Under the pieces are notes generated by a model. That model was not told where the DNA came from, made no database searches, and was given only the letters and a program-made list of their open reading frames with translations. A program made the translations under genes and the position numbers. Shown one piece after another: positions 7,912-15,549 of a stretch of DNA of 64,000 bases (position 1 is the first letter of the stretch; each line of letters opens with the position of its first letter). Source of the DNA: Kuafuiihalomonas sp039024635 (lineage in GTDB: Bacteria > Myxococcota > Kuafuiibacteriia > Kuafuiibacteriales > Kuafuiibacteriaceae); the NCBI GenBank assembly GCA_039024635.1, contig JBCCQA010000013.1:1-64000 (forward strand). Reading direction: 5' to 3'.

Positions 7912-8979
7912 TCAAGCCGTCACGAGCTTCAGCCAGCCCTTCGGATCCGGCTCCAGCCCGCGCTGCATGGCGGACAGGCGGTCGAAGAGCTCCTTGGTCA
8001 GGCTGCCGGGCTCGCCGCTCCCGATGACCGTCTCCCCCTCTTCGTGGCCCAGTACGCCGACCGGCGTCACTACGGCCGCCGTCCCCGTCCCAAAGACCTC
8101 GAGTAGCCGCCCAGTGCGGGCGCCTTCGATCACCTCGCGCACCGAGATCTGTCGCTCTTTTACGTTCACGCCCTTGTCGGCGAGGAGCTCGATGACGCTG
8201 GCCCGGGTGATGCCGGGGAGGATGGTGCCGCTCAGCGCCGGCGTCGCGACCTCGTCCTCGAATCGGAAGAAGACGTTCATGGTGCCGACCTCTTCCACGT
8301 TTTCGTGGCGGAGCGCATCGGTCCAGAGAACCTGGTCATAGCCACGACTCTTGGCCGCCATCTGTCCGGCCAGTGAAGCAGCGTAGTTGCCACCAGTCTT
8401 GGCCTCACCCACACCTCCCGGAGCGGCACGAACCGCCTGCCGCTCGACCCATATCCGGGTCGGGCTGAAACTGTCCCCTGAGTAGGTGCCGACGGGGCAG
8501 CTCATGACGACGAAGCGGTAGTCATTGGAGGGGCGGACGCCGAGAAAGGGCTCGGTCGCGAACATCAAAGGCCGAATGTAGAGCGCGCCCTCGGGATTGC
8601 CGCGAACCCAGCGGGCATCCTCCGCCACCAGCCGCATCACCGATTCCACGAAGATCTCGGGTGGCAGCTCGGGCATGCAGATTCTTCGAGCGCTACGGGC
8701 AAAGCGGGCCGCGTGGGCCTCGGGACGGAAGACCTGGACCCGACCATCCGGACCGGCGAACGCCTTCATGCCTTCGAAGACGGTCTGAGCGTAGTGCAGG
8801 ACCGAAGCACCGAGGCCGAGCTGGATGTCCTCGTAGGGCTCGATGACGGGGCGCTGCCAGGTCCCGTCTTGGTAGTGCATGCTGAAGATGTGGTCGGAGA
8901 AGATGGAGCCAAAGCGAGGTGCGGGGCTGGGCACGGGCTTGGGCTTGGAGGTTCGGCGTACCTCGAGTCCATCGAGCAT
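7912..8979 (-). CDS. ilvE: Branched-chain-amino-acid aminotransferase (EC 2.6.1.42)
   Basis: 355 residues, the normal length for the type II (eukaryote-like) BCAT group. Visible family features are 'LGASVLHYAQTVFEGMKAF', 'RPLMFATEPFLGV', the PLP lysine region 'EAKTGGNYAASL', and 'GTMNVFFRFED' followed by 'LSGTILPGITRASVIEL'. It transfers the amino group between leucine, isoleucine or valine and 2-oxoglutarate in the cytoplasm, acting in both synthesis and breakdown. Breakdown would feed the branched-chain 2-oxoacid dehydrogenase whose E2 and E3 genes lie at 58-62 kb. It appears monocistronic. Confidence 0.95.
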   Translation of the reverse strand: MLDGLEVRRTSKPKPVPSPAPRFGSIFSDHIFSMHYQDGTWQRPVIEPYEDIQLGLGASVLHYAQTVFEGMKAFAGPDGRVQVFRPEAHAARFARSARRICMPELPPEIFVESVMRLVAEDARWVRGNPEGALYIRPLMFATEPFLGVRPSNDYRFVVMSCPVGTYSGDSFSPTRIWVERQAVRAAPGGVGEAKTGGNYAASLAGQMAAKSRGYDQVLWTDALRHENVEEVGTMNVFFRFEDEVATPALSGTILPGITRASVIELLADKGVNVKERQISVREVIEGARTGRLLEVFGTGTAAVVTPVGVLGHEEGETVIGSGEPGSLTKELFDRLSAMQRGLEPDPKGWLKLVTA

Positions 8980-9035
8980 GGGGCGTTCTCGCGGGAGTGG
9001 GCGACTTGGGTCAATGGATTTGGTCGAGGGTCCGG

Positions 9036-10166
9036 CTAGCCCAGCATGGCTTCTCGCTCCCGAAGTAGGGCTTCTCGTTCGCGACGCAAGTAGTCACCGA
9101 TCAATCCGTGGACCCGTGGCTCTCGCAGATAGTGGGCGGAACGCATCACGGTGGGCTCGAAGCCGCGGACCAGCTTGTGTTCGCCGCCTGCGCCAGGTTC
9201 GAAGACCTCCAAGCCTCGCTGCAGACACTCGTCCACTCCGTGGTAGTAGCAAACGTTGAAATGCAGGTGCCGGAGCTCCTCGAAGCAACCCCAGTATCGT
9301 CCGTACAAACGTTTGCCTTTCTCGAAGTTCACTGCCCCCGCCACGATCTGATCTGCATCATTTCGAGCCACGACGAGCCGAAGGCGATCCGACAGGTCCT
9401 CACACCACACGTCGAATGCTTTGCGCGTGAGGTACTGCCGACCCCAATAGAGCTTGTCGATGGTGGACTTATAGAGCCGGTAGGCGGTCTCTCCCTGACC
9501 CCGCAAGGCCTTCCCGGATAAGGTCTCGATGCGGATCCCCTGCTTCTCGAGCTCTCGCCGCTCTCGCTTGAGTTGGTTGCGGCGCTTGCTGTTGAAGCGG
9601 CCCAAGTAGTCTTCGAAGCTCGACTCCCCGCGGCGAAACCAGTGATACTGAATGCCGAAGCGTTGGTGGAACCCAACCGACTCTAGAGATTCGACCTCGG
9701 CTTCGGTCGTGAAGTTCACGTGGACGCTGGACAACTCCATTGCCCCGCAGAGCTCGACGAGGAGCTCACCCAAGGCGCGGCGCAAGGTCGGCCCGTCCTC
9801 GTCCGGATGGACCAGAAGCCTCGGACCGGTCACCGGCGTGAAGGGAACGCCTACGAGCAGCTTCGGATAGTATTCGACCCCCAAGCGGTGACAGAGGTCG
9901 GCCCAGGAAAAGTCGAAGACGAACTCCCCTTGGCTGTGAAGTTTCACATAGGCGGGCGCAGCGGCCACGACGCGAACCCCCCGCTTGACTACCGGGAAGC
10001 GCGGTATCCAGCCGGTCTCGGCCCGTACCGTCCCCGCTTCTTCGAGGGAGCGGAGGAAACGCCACTCCACGAAAGGTGAGCTGTCGCCGTCCCCAACCAG
10101 CCGATCCCAGCTGTCGGGATCGATCGCAGAGGCGCCTTCGACCACGTCCACGGAAAGGGGCTGCAT
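9036..10166 (-). CDS. GNAT-type acyltransferase, COG3146 (DUF482) family
   Basis: 376 residues. Recognisable family stretches are 'WDRLVGDGDSSPFVEWRFLRSLEEAG', 'VFDFSWADLCHRLGVEYYPKLL', 'PFTPVTGPRLL', 'FNSKRRNQLKRERREL' and 'LHFNVCYYHGVDECLQRGL'. The family has two GNAT-like halves and has been annotated as peptidogalycan biosynthesis, but no reaction is established to my knowledge. The ATG at 10166 gives a normal N-terminus. It sits between ilvE and the divergently oriented E1-beta-like gene, with no clear operon partner. Confidence 0.85.
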   Translation of the reverse strand: MQPLSVDVVEGASAIDPDSWDRLVGDGDSSPFVEWRFLRSLEEAGTVRAETGWIPRFPVVKRGVRVVAAAPAYVKLHSQGEFVFDFSWADLCHRLGVEYYPKLLVGVPFTPVTGPRLLVHPDEDGPTLRRALGELLVELCGAMELSSVHVNFTTEAEVESLESVGFHQRFGIQYHWFRRGESSFEDYLGRFNSKRRNQLKRERRELEKQGIRIETLSGKALRGQGETAYRLYKSTIDKLYWGRQYLTRKAFDVWCEDLSDRLRLVVARNDADQIVAGAVNFEKGKRLYGRYWGCFEELRHLHFNVCYYHGVDECLQRGLEVFEPGAGGEHKLVRGFEPTVMRSAHYLREPRVHGLIGDYLRREREALLREREAMLG

Positions 10167-10264
10167 CCGAACTCAGGCTAGGCAGCCACCTCGAGCCCGT
10201 CCACGATGCGTGACCGACCGCGTGAACCTCGACCCGGATTTCGCCTCATGTTCACATCGCGGCC

Positions 10265-11209
10265 GTGAACTTGGTTGAGGCTATCCGCCAGGCCCTGGAG
10301 GACGGCATGGCCGCCGACTCCACGGTCTTGGTCATGGGCGAGGAGGTCGGCGCGCTCAGTGGGGCCTTTCACGCAACCGAAGGCCTGCTTGCCCGCTTCG
10401 GCCCGGATCGCGTCATCCACGGCCACGAGAGCCAAACCGGGATCCTGGCTGCGGCCGTCGGCATGGCCCTCACCGGACTGCGCCCGGTGGTCGAAATCCG
10501 GAGCGCGGACGGGGTGCTCTCGGGCTTCCCGGAAATCCGTGAGGAGCTGGCCCAGGTGAGCCGCCGCCCGGAGGGCCAGTGGATAGCGCCAGTGGTCGTT
10601 CGCATCGCGGTCGGCGCTGCAGGGCCTCCACCTGGCCCGTTTCCGGAGACCTACTTCGTAGGCTCGCCCGGACTGCGGGTGGTCTGCCCATCGACCCCGG
10701 CCGATGCCTATGGGTTGCTTCGAAGCGCGCTCGAGGCCTCGGGCCCGGTCATCGTTCTCGAACCCACGGACCTCTACCAAAGCGCCGTAGGCCCGGTCCC
10801 AAGGGACCATCGCTGCCGCCTGGACAAAGCCCGGGAGGTCAGGCCCGGTGCCCGCGTCACCGTCATTTGCTGGGGTTCCATGGTCGCCCGATGCGAGTCG
10901 GCGACAGTCGAGAGCGGCGTCGACGCCCACGTCATCGACGCCCGCAGCCTGGCCCCTCTGGATACTGACACCATGATGGCCTCTGTCCGTCGGACCGGAC
11001 GCTGCCTCATCGTTCACGAGGCCCGGACCTACTGCGGTTTGGGGGCAGAGCTCGTGGCCCAGGTGGTGGAGGGCTGTTTCTTTCATCTCGAGGCCCCGCC
11101 CCTACGGCTCCGGGGCCCGGACGAATCTTCATCCCCGCAAGCCGGTCTATCCCCTTCCGTCGCCCAGATCGCCGAGGCTTTGCGTGCCCTAGCCAGCAGC
11201 TCGGCCTAG
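10265..11209 (+). CDS. 2-oxoacid dehydrogenase E1 beta-subunit homologue, divergent
   Basis: 314 residues from a GTG. The whole transketolase-like pyrimidine and C-terminal domains are present ('GEEVGALSGAFHATEGLL', 'GLRVVCPSTPADAYGLL', 'VIVLEPTDLY', 'HVIDARSLAPLD'). Glu55, the position that activates the TPP aminopyrimidine, is kept. Other active-site positions are not: the usual HSQxPEAYF box reads PFPETYF with no histidine, ADF reads ADG, and the DQI box reads PEI. E1-beta genes normally sit beside E1-alpha; here the only E1-alpha homologue in the window is 46 kb away and is itself degenerate. The gene may code for a structural or inactive subunit, or a divergent enzyme. Confidence 0.75.
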   Translation: MNLVEAIRQALEDGMAADSTVLVMGEEVGALSGAFHATEGLLARFGPDRVIHGHESQTGILAAAVGMALTGLRPVVEIRSADGVLSGFPEIREELAQVSRRPEGQWIAPVVVRIAVGAAGPPPGPFPETYFVGSPGLRVVCPSTPADAYGLLRSALEASGPVIVLEPTDLYQSAVGPVPRDHRCRLDKAREVRPGARVTVICWGSMVARCESATVESGVDAHVIDARSLAPLDTDTMMASVRRTGRCLIVHEARTYCGLGAELVAQVVEGCFFHLEAPPLRLRGPDESSSPQAGLSPSVAQIAEALRALASSSA

Positions 11210-11262
11210 TGTTGACGGGTGGATAGATGTCCTCGAGGACTGGCTGAGCTAGAACACCAGGT

Positions 11263-11772
11263 TCAAAAGCGGAAGGCGGGTCCGGCCAGAATCTTGACGT
11301 CGTTTACGTTGCCCTCGTCGAGAAGAATGACCTTGTAAACGACCATCGCGGTCAAATCGAAGTTCTTGGCGATCCCGAAGTGGGCGGCGGCGACGCCACC
11401 GAAGTGAAAGTCCAGCTCGGTGGAGCTCGTCAGGCCGGTGGTCGGACCCAACTGAAGCTCGACGAAGTCCACCGTGAGCGCGAACTTGTAGGAGAGTGCG
11501 ACGTCCGTGGCCGAGGTCCCCGACCGATCCTCCGGATTCAGCTCGTAGACCAAGGCACTGGGCGCCAAGTAGAACCAGTCGACCAGGGGCAGGTCGACAC
11601 CGAAGCCCCAGGTGAAGGCAGGATTCCAGTCCCCGCTCTGATGAGGGACGGAAACCCCCAGCGGCACCGAGAGCCTTGTCTGACCTCGACCTGCGGCTTG
11701 AGCCGATCCCGCCGCTGGGACGCTACACAGGACGAAGAGCAGGGCCAGGAGTCCGATTGGGGGACGTTTCAC
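11263..11772 (-). CDS. Small outer-membrane beta-barrel protein, unknown function
   Basis: 169 residues from a GTG that begins a clear signal peptide (KRPPIGLLALLFVLCSVPAAGSAQA). The mature protein is built of alternating amphipathic strands ('TRLSVPLGVSVP', 'FTWGFGVDLPLVDWFYLAP', 'DVALSYKFALTVDFVELQLG') and ends in Phe (AGPAFRF), the usual C-terminal signal for outer-membrane barrels. An upstream TTG at 11808 would add 12 residues of unlikely sequence. It converges on the E1-beta-like gene with a 53-base gap. No specific family is recognised. Confidence 0.7.
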   Translation of the reverse strand: MKRPPIGLLALLFVLCSVPAAGSAQAAGRGQTRLSVPLGVSVPHQSGDWNPAFTWGFGVDLPLVDWFYLAPSALVYELNPEDRSGTSATDVALSYKFALTVDFVELQLGPTTGLTSSTELDFHFGGVAAAHFGIAKNFDLTAMVVYKVILLDEGNVNDVKILAGPAFRF

Positions 11773-11866
11773 GGCCGGAGGCTCCAGCCTTTGTTCGGGG
11801 GGCGGCAAGGGTTCGGGGGAAAGTTTTGGTCGACCCCGCAGCCCGGGCGACTAGACTCCTTAGGTC

Positions 11867-12841
11867 ATGGAACGACGAAAGGTGGCCATCATCGGGAGCG
11901 GTCCCGCGGGCTACACCGCCGCCCTCTACACCGCTCGGGCCAACCTGGAGCCGGTGCTCATCGAGGGAGGCTTCATACCGGGGAACCAATCGGTCCTCCC
12001 GGGTGGACAGCTCATGATTACTACCGACGTCGAGAACTACCCCGGCTTTCCCGAGGGAATCATGGGGCCCGAGATGATGGAGCGCTTCAAGAGGCAGGCA
12101 GCCCGCTTCGGGACCGACATCGTTCACGGCTTCGTAACCAAGGTGGACATGAGCCGTAGGCCTTTCACCATCGAAGTCGAAAACAGCCCTCGCTACGAAG
12201 CCGACACCTTAATCATCGCCACTGGCGCCGTGGCCAAGTTGCTCGAAATCCCGGGCGAGCGGGAGCTCATGGGTCACGGCGTGTCGGCCTGTGCTACCTG
12301 CGACGGGGCCTTCTTTCGGGACAAGCACGTCGTCGTCGTGGGGGGTGGCGACACCGCCATGGAGGAGGCCATCTTCCTCACCCGCTTCGCGTCCAAAGTC
12401 AGCGTCATCCATCGCCGTGAAGAGCTCCGAGCCTCAGCCGTCATGGCCGAGCGTGCGCAGAAGAATCCCAAGATCGAATTCGTGTGGAACACGGTCGTAG
12501 CCGAAGTCCTCGGCAAGAAGGCCGGCGGTCCCGATCAGCCCGGAGGCGTCACAGCGGTGAGGGTGGAGAACATCAAGACCCACGAGAAGAGCGAGTTTCC
12601 CTGCGAGGGCTTCTTCGTGGCCATCGGTCATCAGCCGAACACCGAGCTCTTCGAGGGCCAGCTCGACACAGACGAGGACGGCTACCTTCTGGTCGAGCCC
12701 GGAAGCAGTCTGACCAAGATATCGGGTGTCTTCGCCTGCGGAGACGTGCAGGACAAAGTGTACCGCCAGGCCGTCACGGCCGCCGGTACGGGCTGTATGG
12801 CGGCCATCGACGCCGAGCGCTTCTTGGAGGCCAACCAATGA
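11867..12841 (+). CDS. trxB: Thioredoxin-disulfide reductase (EC 1.8.1.9)
   Basis: 324 residues, normal length. It has the N-terminal FAD motif IIGSGPAGYTAALYTARA, the redox-active CATC in 'VSACATCDGAFF', the NADPH motif VVVGGGDTAMEEA and the C-terminal FAD-binding 'GVFACGDVQDKVYRQAVTAAGTGCMAA'. It reduces thioredoxin with NADPH in the cytoplasm. Its TGA overlaps the ATG of a VWA-like lipoprotein gene (ATGA), so the two are co-transcribed, although there is no evident functional link. Confidence 0.96.
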   Translation: MERRKVAIIGSGPAGYTAALYTARANLEPVLIEGGFIPGNQSVLPGGQLMITTDVENYPGFPEGIMGPEMMERFKRQAARFGTDIVHGFVTKVDMSRRPFTIEVENSPRYEADTLIIATGAVAKLLEIPGERELMGHGVSACATCDGAFFRDKHVVVVGGGDTAMEEAIFLTRFASKVSVIHRREELRASAVMAERAQKNPKIEFVWNTVVAEVLGKKAGGPDQPGGVTAVRVENIKTHEKSEFPCEGFFVAIGHQPNTELFEGQLDTDEDGYLLVEPGSSLTKISGVFACGDVQDKVYRQAVTAAGTGCMAAIDAERFLEANQ

Positions 12842-13638
12842 GTCGGGCGGGGTGCGCGCTCTCGCTCTGGGTCGCCGTCCTAGGCGCCGGCTGCGAAGAC
12901 GATGCCGTGTTCACGGTTCCGACCGAAGTTCCCGACCTGGGCTGTCAGGTGTCGACCTCCCGCACCTTTCAGGTGTTTTTCGTCGTGGACGTCTCCAACT
13001 CGGTGGCGGCCAACGACGTCCTCGACGCCTTCCAAGCCGAGCTTCTGGACTTCGCCTTCGCCTTCCCGGAGTTCGACTCCAACGAGAATCGAGTCCTCGT
13101 GGACTACTACGTCATCGGCTTCGTGAACGACTTCCGCTTCTTCCCGCCTGGCTCGGAGCGTATGACGGCGCCTGTCGCGGTCAGCGAAGCCTTGGAGCAG
13201 GCCCAAGTGTTCGGCTCGATGCAGGACAACACCGACGTCGAAGAGAACCTCCTGGACGCCTTGAATGCCGTGTTCGAGGTGGCCTTCGACGAGGGCTCCG
13301 ACGGCGAGTTGATTCCGAACGCCGACCGCATCCTGGTCATCGGCACCACGGATGACAATTTCGTCGACCAGGGCGACACCCTGACTCCGGGTATCCAGGT
13401 GCAAACCTCCTACGCCGACCTTTCGCAGCGCATGAGCGAGCAGTCCGACGTGATGTCGGTCTTCATGTTCACGCCAGGCGATATCGAGGGCATCGACCGA
13501 AACTTCCGATTGCAGCCACCCCTACCCGTGGAACGCTTCAACCTGAACGCTCTCACCGGCAGCTCCGGCTCGGTGGGCCGCATCCTGACCCAGGTGGCGG
13601 TTGACGCGGCCTGCACCCAGAACGGGACCGCACCCTGA
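12838..13638 (+). CDS. Lipoprotein with VWA-like domain
   Basis: 266 residues. MSRAGCALSLWVAVLGAGC is a lipoprotein signal with lipobox GAGC. 'VFFVVDVSNSVAAND' carries the DxSxS core of a von Willebrand factor A metal-ion-dependent adhesion site, followed by a predicted alternation of helices and strands ('RVLVDYYVIGFVND', 'NADRILVIGTTDD'). The frame is open upstream to 12484, but the overlapping ATGA with trxB and the signal peptide fix the start at 12838. Likely a periplasmic or surface adhesion/binding protein; ligand unknown. Confidence 0.65.
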   Translation: MSRAGCALSLWVAVLGAGCEDDAVFTVPTEVPDLGCQVSTSRTFQVFFVVDVSNSVAANDVLDAFQAELLDFAFAFPEFDSNENRVLVDYYVIGFVNDFRFFPPGSERMTAPVAVSEALEQAQVFGSMQDNTDVEENLLDALNAVFEVAFDEGSDGELIPNADRILVIGTTDDNFVDQGDTLTPGIQVQTSYADLSQRMSEQSDVMSVFMFTPGDIEGIDRNFRLQPPLPVERFNLNALTGSSGSVGRILTQVAVDAACTQNGTAP

Positions 13639-13686
13639 GTCCCGCCCGCACCCTCTGGATGCCTCTTCCTTGACGCCGAGGGCGCC

Positions 13687-14859
13687 ATGCCGGACATCCC
13701 ACCCATGCCTTCGGACCCAGAGTTCGAGACCCGCGCCATCCACGCTGGCTGTCCGCCCGAGTCGGTCACCGGCAGCGTAAGCGTCCCGATTTTTCAGACT
13801 TCGACCTTCGCCCAACGCAGCCCTGGCGAGCACACCGGTTTCGAGTACGCCCGCACTCGAAACCCCACCCGGGACGCCTTAGAGGCCAACTTGGCCAGCC
13901 TCGAGAACGGACGCTACGGCCTCTGTTTTGCTTCGGGTTGTGCCGCCACCGACGCGATCCTTCACACCTTGGCGCCGGGGGACGAGGTGGTGTCGGTGGA
14001 CGACGTCTACGGCGGGACCTTTCGGCTGTTCACCCAGGTCTATGCCCGCCACGGGGTGAAGTTTCGCTTCATTCCGGCCGGGAACGCTTCGGCCCTGGTG
14101 GAGGCGATCGGTCCCGACACCAAGCTGGTCTGGGTCGAGACGCCCACCAATCCCCTACTCACCGTCATTCCCATCGCGGAGGTTTCAGCCGCGGCCAAGA
14201 AGAAGGGCGTGCCGGTTGTGGTCGACAACACCTTCGGGACGCCCTACCTGCAGCAGCCCTTGGACATGGGCGCGACCATGGTCCTCCACTCGATGACGAA
14301 GTACCTGGGCGGGCACTCGGACGTGGTGGGCGGCGCCGTTCTCACCAACTCCGACGAATGGCGAGACAAGCTGGCCTTCATTCAGAACTCGGCTGGGGCG
14401 GTGCCCGGACCCTTCGACTGCTTCCTGGTCCTTCGGGGCACGAAGACCCTCCACGTAAGGATGGACCGGCACTGCGACAACGCCGAAGCTCTCGCTGAAC
14501 GGATCGCTCGGCACCCCAAGGTCGCGCGCACGACCTATCCTGGCTTGGCCTCGCACCCTGAGCACGCCATCGCCAAAGATCAGATGCGCCGCTTCGGGGG
14601 CATGATCACATTCACCCTGAGGGGCGGCCTCGAGGCGAGCCATCGCTTCCTGACCGGCTTCGAGGTCTTTACCCTGGCCGAGTCTCTGGGCGGCGTGGAG
14701 AGCCTGATCGAGCACCCCGCCATCATGACCCACGCCTCCATCCCCGCCGCCGACCGAGTCGAGCGCGGTATCGATGATGGCCTCGTCCGCATCAGCGTGG
14801 GCATCGAGGCGCTGTCCGACCTCGAGGCCGACTTGGACACAGCCTTCGACCGCATCTGA
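13687..14859 (+). CDS. PLP-dependent transsulfuration enzyme (cystathionine gamma-synthase/lyase type)
   Basis: 390 residues of the Cys/Met metabolism PLP family. Visible are 'SVPIFQTSTFAQ', 'YARTRNPTRDALEANLASLENG', the SGCAATDAIL phosphate loop, the 'VWVETPTNPLL' Asp/Asn region, 'VVDNTFGTPYLQQPL', and the PLP lysine in 'HSMTKYLGGHSDVVGG'. The C-terminal 'SLGGVESLIEHPAIMTHAS' is typical of gamma-synthases and gamma-lyases. It interconverts cystathionine, homoserine esters and cysteine in the cytoplasm; sequence alone does not separate MetB from MccB/CTH-type activity. It stands alone 48 bases after the VWA lipoprotein. Confidence 0.92.
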   Translation: MPDIPPMPSDPEFETRAIHAGCPPESVTGSVSVPIFQTSTFAQRSPGEHTGFEYARTRNPTRDALEANLASLENGRYGLCFASGCAATDAILHTLAPGDEVVSVDDVYGGTFRLFTQVYARHGVKFRFIPAGNASALVEAIGPDTKLVWVETPTNPLLTVIPIAEVSAAAKKKGVPVVVDNTFGTPYLQQPLDMGATMVLHSMTKYLGGHSDVVGGAVLTNSDEWRDKLAFIQNSAGAVPGPFDCFLVLRGTKTLHVRMDRHCDNAEALAERIARHPKVARTTYPGLASHPEHAIAKDQMRRFGGMITFTLRGGLEASHRFLTGFEVFTLAESLGGVESLIEHPAIMTHASIPAADRVERGIDDGLVRISVGIEALSDLEADLDTAFDRI

Positions 14860-14874
14860 TTCGGACGCCCGAGC

Positions 14875-15378
14875 TCAGAATCGAAAGTGAACCCCGGCCA
14901 CGAAACCCCCGCCGGGGAGAGCCCTGGCGGCCGGCAGGAAGCGGGGGCTCGTGCCAACGTGTCTAATGCGCAGCTCGGGACGGTCCGTGATCCGCTTGGC
15001 CTGGACCGAGTTGGCGATGGCCAAACCCAGGAGCGTCGAGCCCGTCACGAAGAGCGGCGTCGTCAGCGCGAGTTTGCCTTGGCACTCGATGTCTCGGGTC
15101 ACGAAGAACATCCCGAGCCCAATGTCGATGCCGGCGGCCACGTACTGGATGGCGTGCCACCCGGGCTTGACGCGTCGGTCCGGTCGTCGCTGCGCTTGGG
15201 CCACAAAGCCGAGCACGTTGAGCGCGGTCCCGGTCGTGACGCCGGTGAGAAAAAGGGCAGTAATCCCGGGGTCGATCACAACGCCCTCGGCCCGCCCTTC
15301 TTTTGGGGCCACGAGAAATCCGGCAGTCCCGATGAGCGCCGCGAGCAGCGGCGGGCCCAAGCTTCGACCGAGGCTCAT
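14875..15378 (-). CDS. Putative membrane protein, unknown function
   Basis: 167 residues. The N-terminus is signal-like (LGPPLLAALIGTAGFLVA..GRAEG), followed by three hydrophobic stretches around residues 38-60, 78-96 and 104-125, and a C-terminal segment ending in a strand-like 'GGGFVAGVHFRF' with terminal Phe. It could be an inner-membrane protein with three helices or a small outer-membrane protein. It converges on the transsulfuration gene (15-base gap) and lies downstream of mutS2 on the same strand. No family recognised. Confidence 0.5.
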   Translation of the reverse strand: MSLGRSLGPPLLAALIGTAGFLVAPKEGRAEGVVIDPGITALFLTGVTTGTALNVLGFVAQAQRRPDRRVKPGWHAIQYVAAGIDIGLGMFFVTRDIECQGKLALTTPLFVTGSTLLGLAIANSVQAKRITDRPELRIRHVGTSPRFLPAARALPGGGFVAGVHFRF

Positions 15379-15490
15379 GCGAGCCTTCGTGGGGACGAAC
15401 TCCGGAACTCGTCAAAATTCATCGAGCTTCGAGGCTACAACTTCGCTGCGGACCTGAGTTCAGGCCTAACCGGGGGCTTCTGGTTCGTCT

Positions 15491-15549
15491 GACCGAGCTC
15501 TGGCAAACGAACGAAGAAGGGTGGCTTGGGCTCCGCCCAAGCCGGGCCC
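15491..15549 (-). repeat. 3'-hairpin element, copy 3
   Basis: Abuts the TAG of mutS2 (15550-15552). It has the shared AACGAACGAAGAAGGGTGG block and a perfect 8-base stem GGCTTGGG (15523-15530) / CCCAAGCC (15536-15543) with a 5-base loop. The flank GACCGAGCTCTG (15491-15502) is the same as in copy 2. In mutS2 sense the order is stop codon, GGGGCCCGG, hairpin, then CCACCCTTCTTCGTTCG, which would suit a transcription terminator or 3' stabiliser. Confidence 0.75.
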
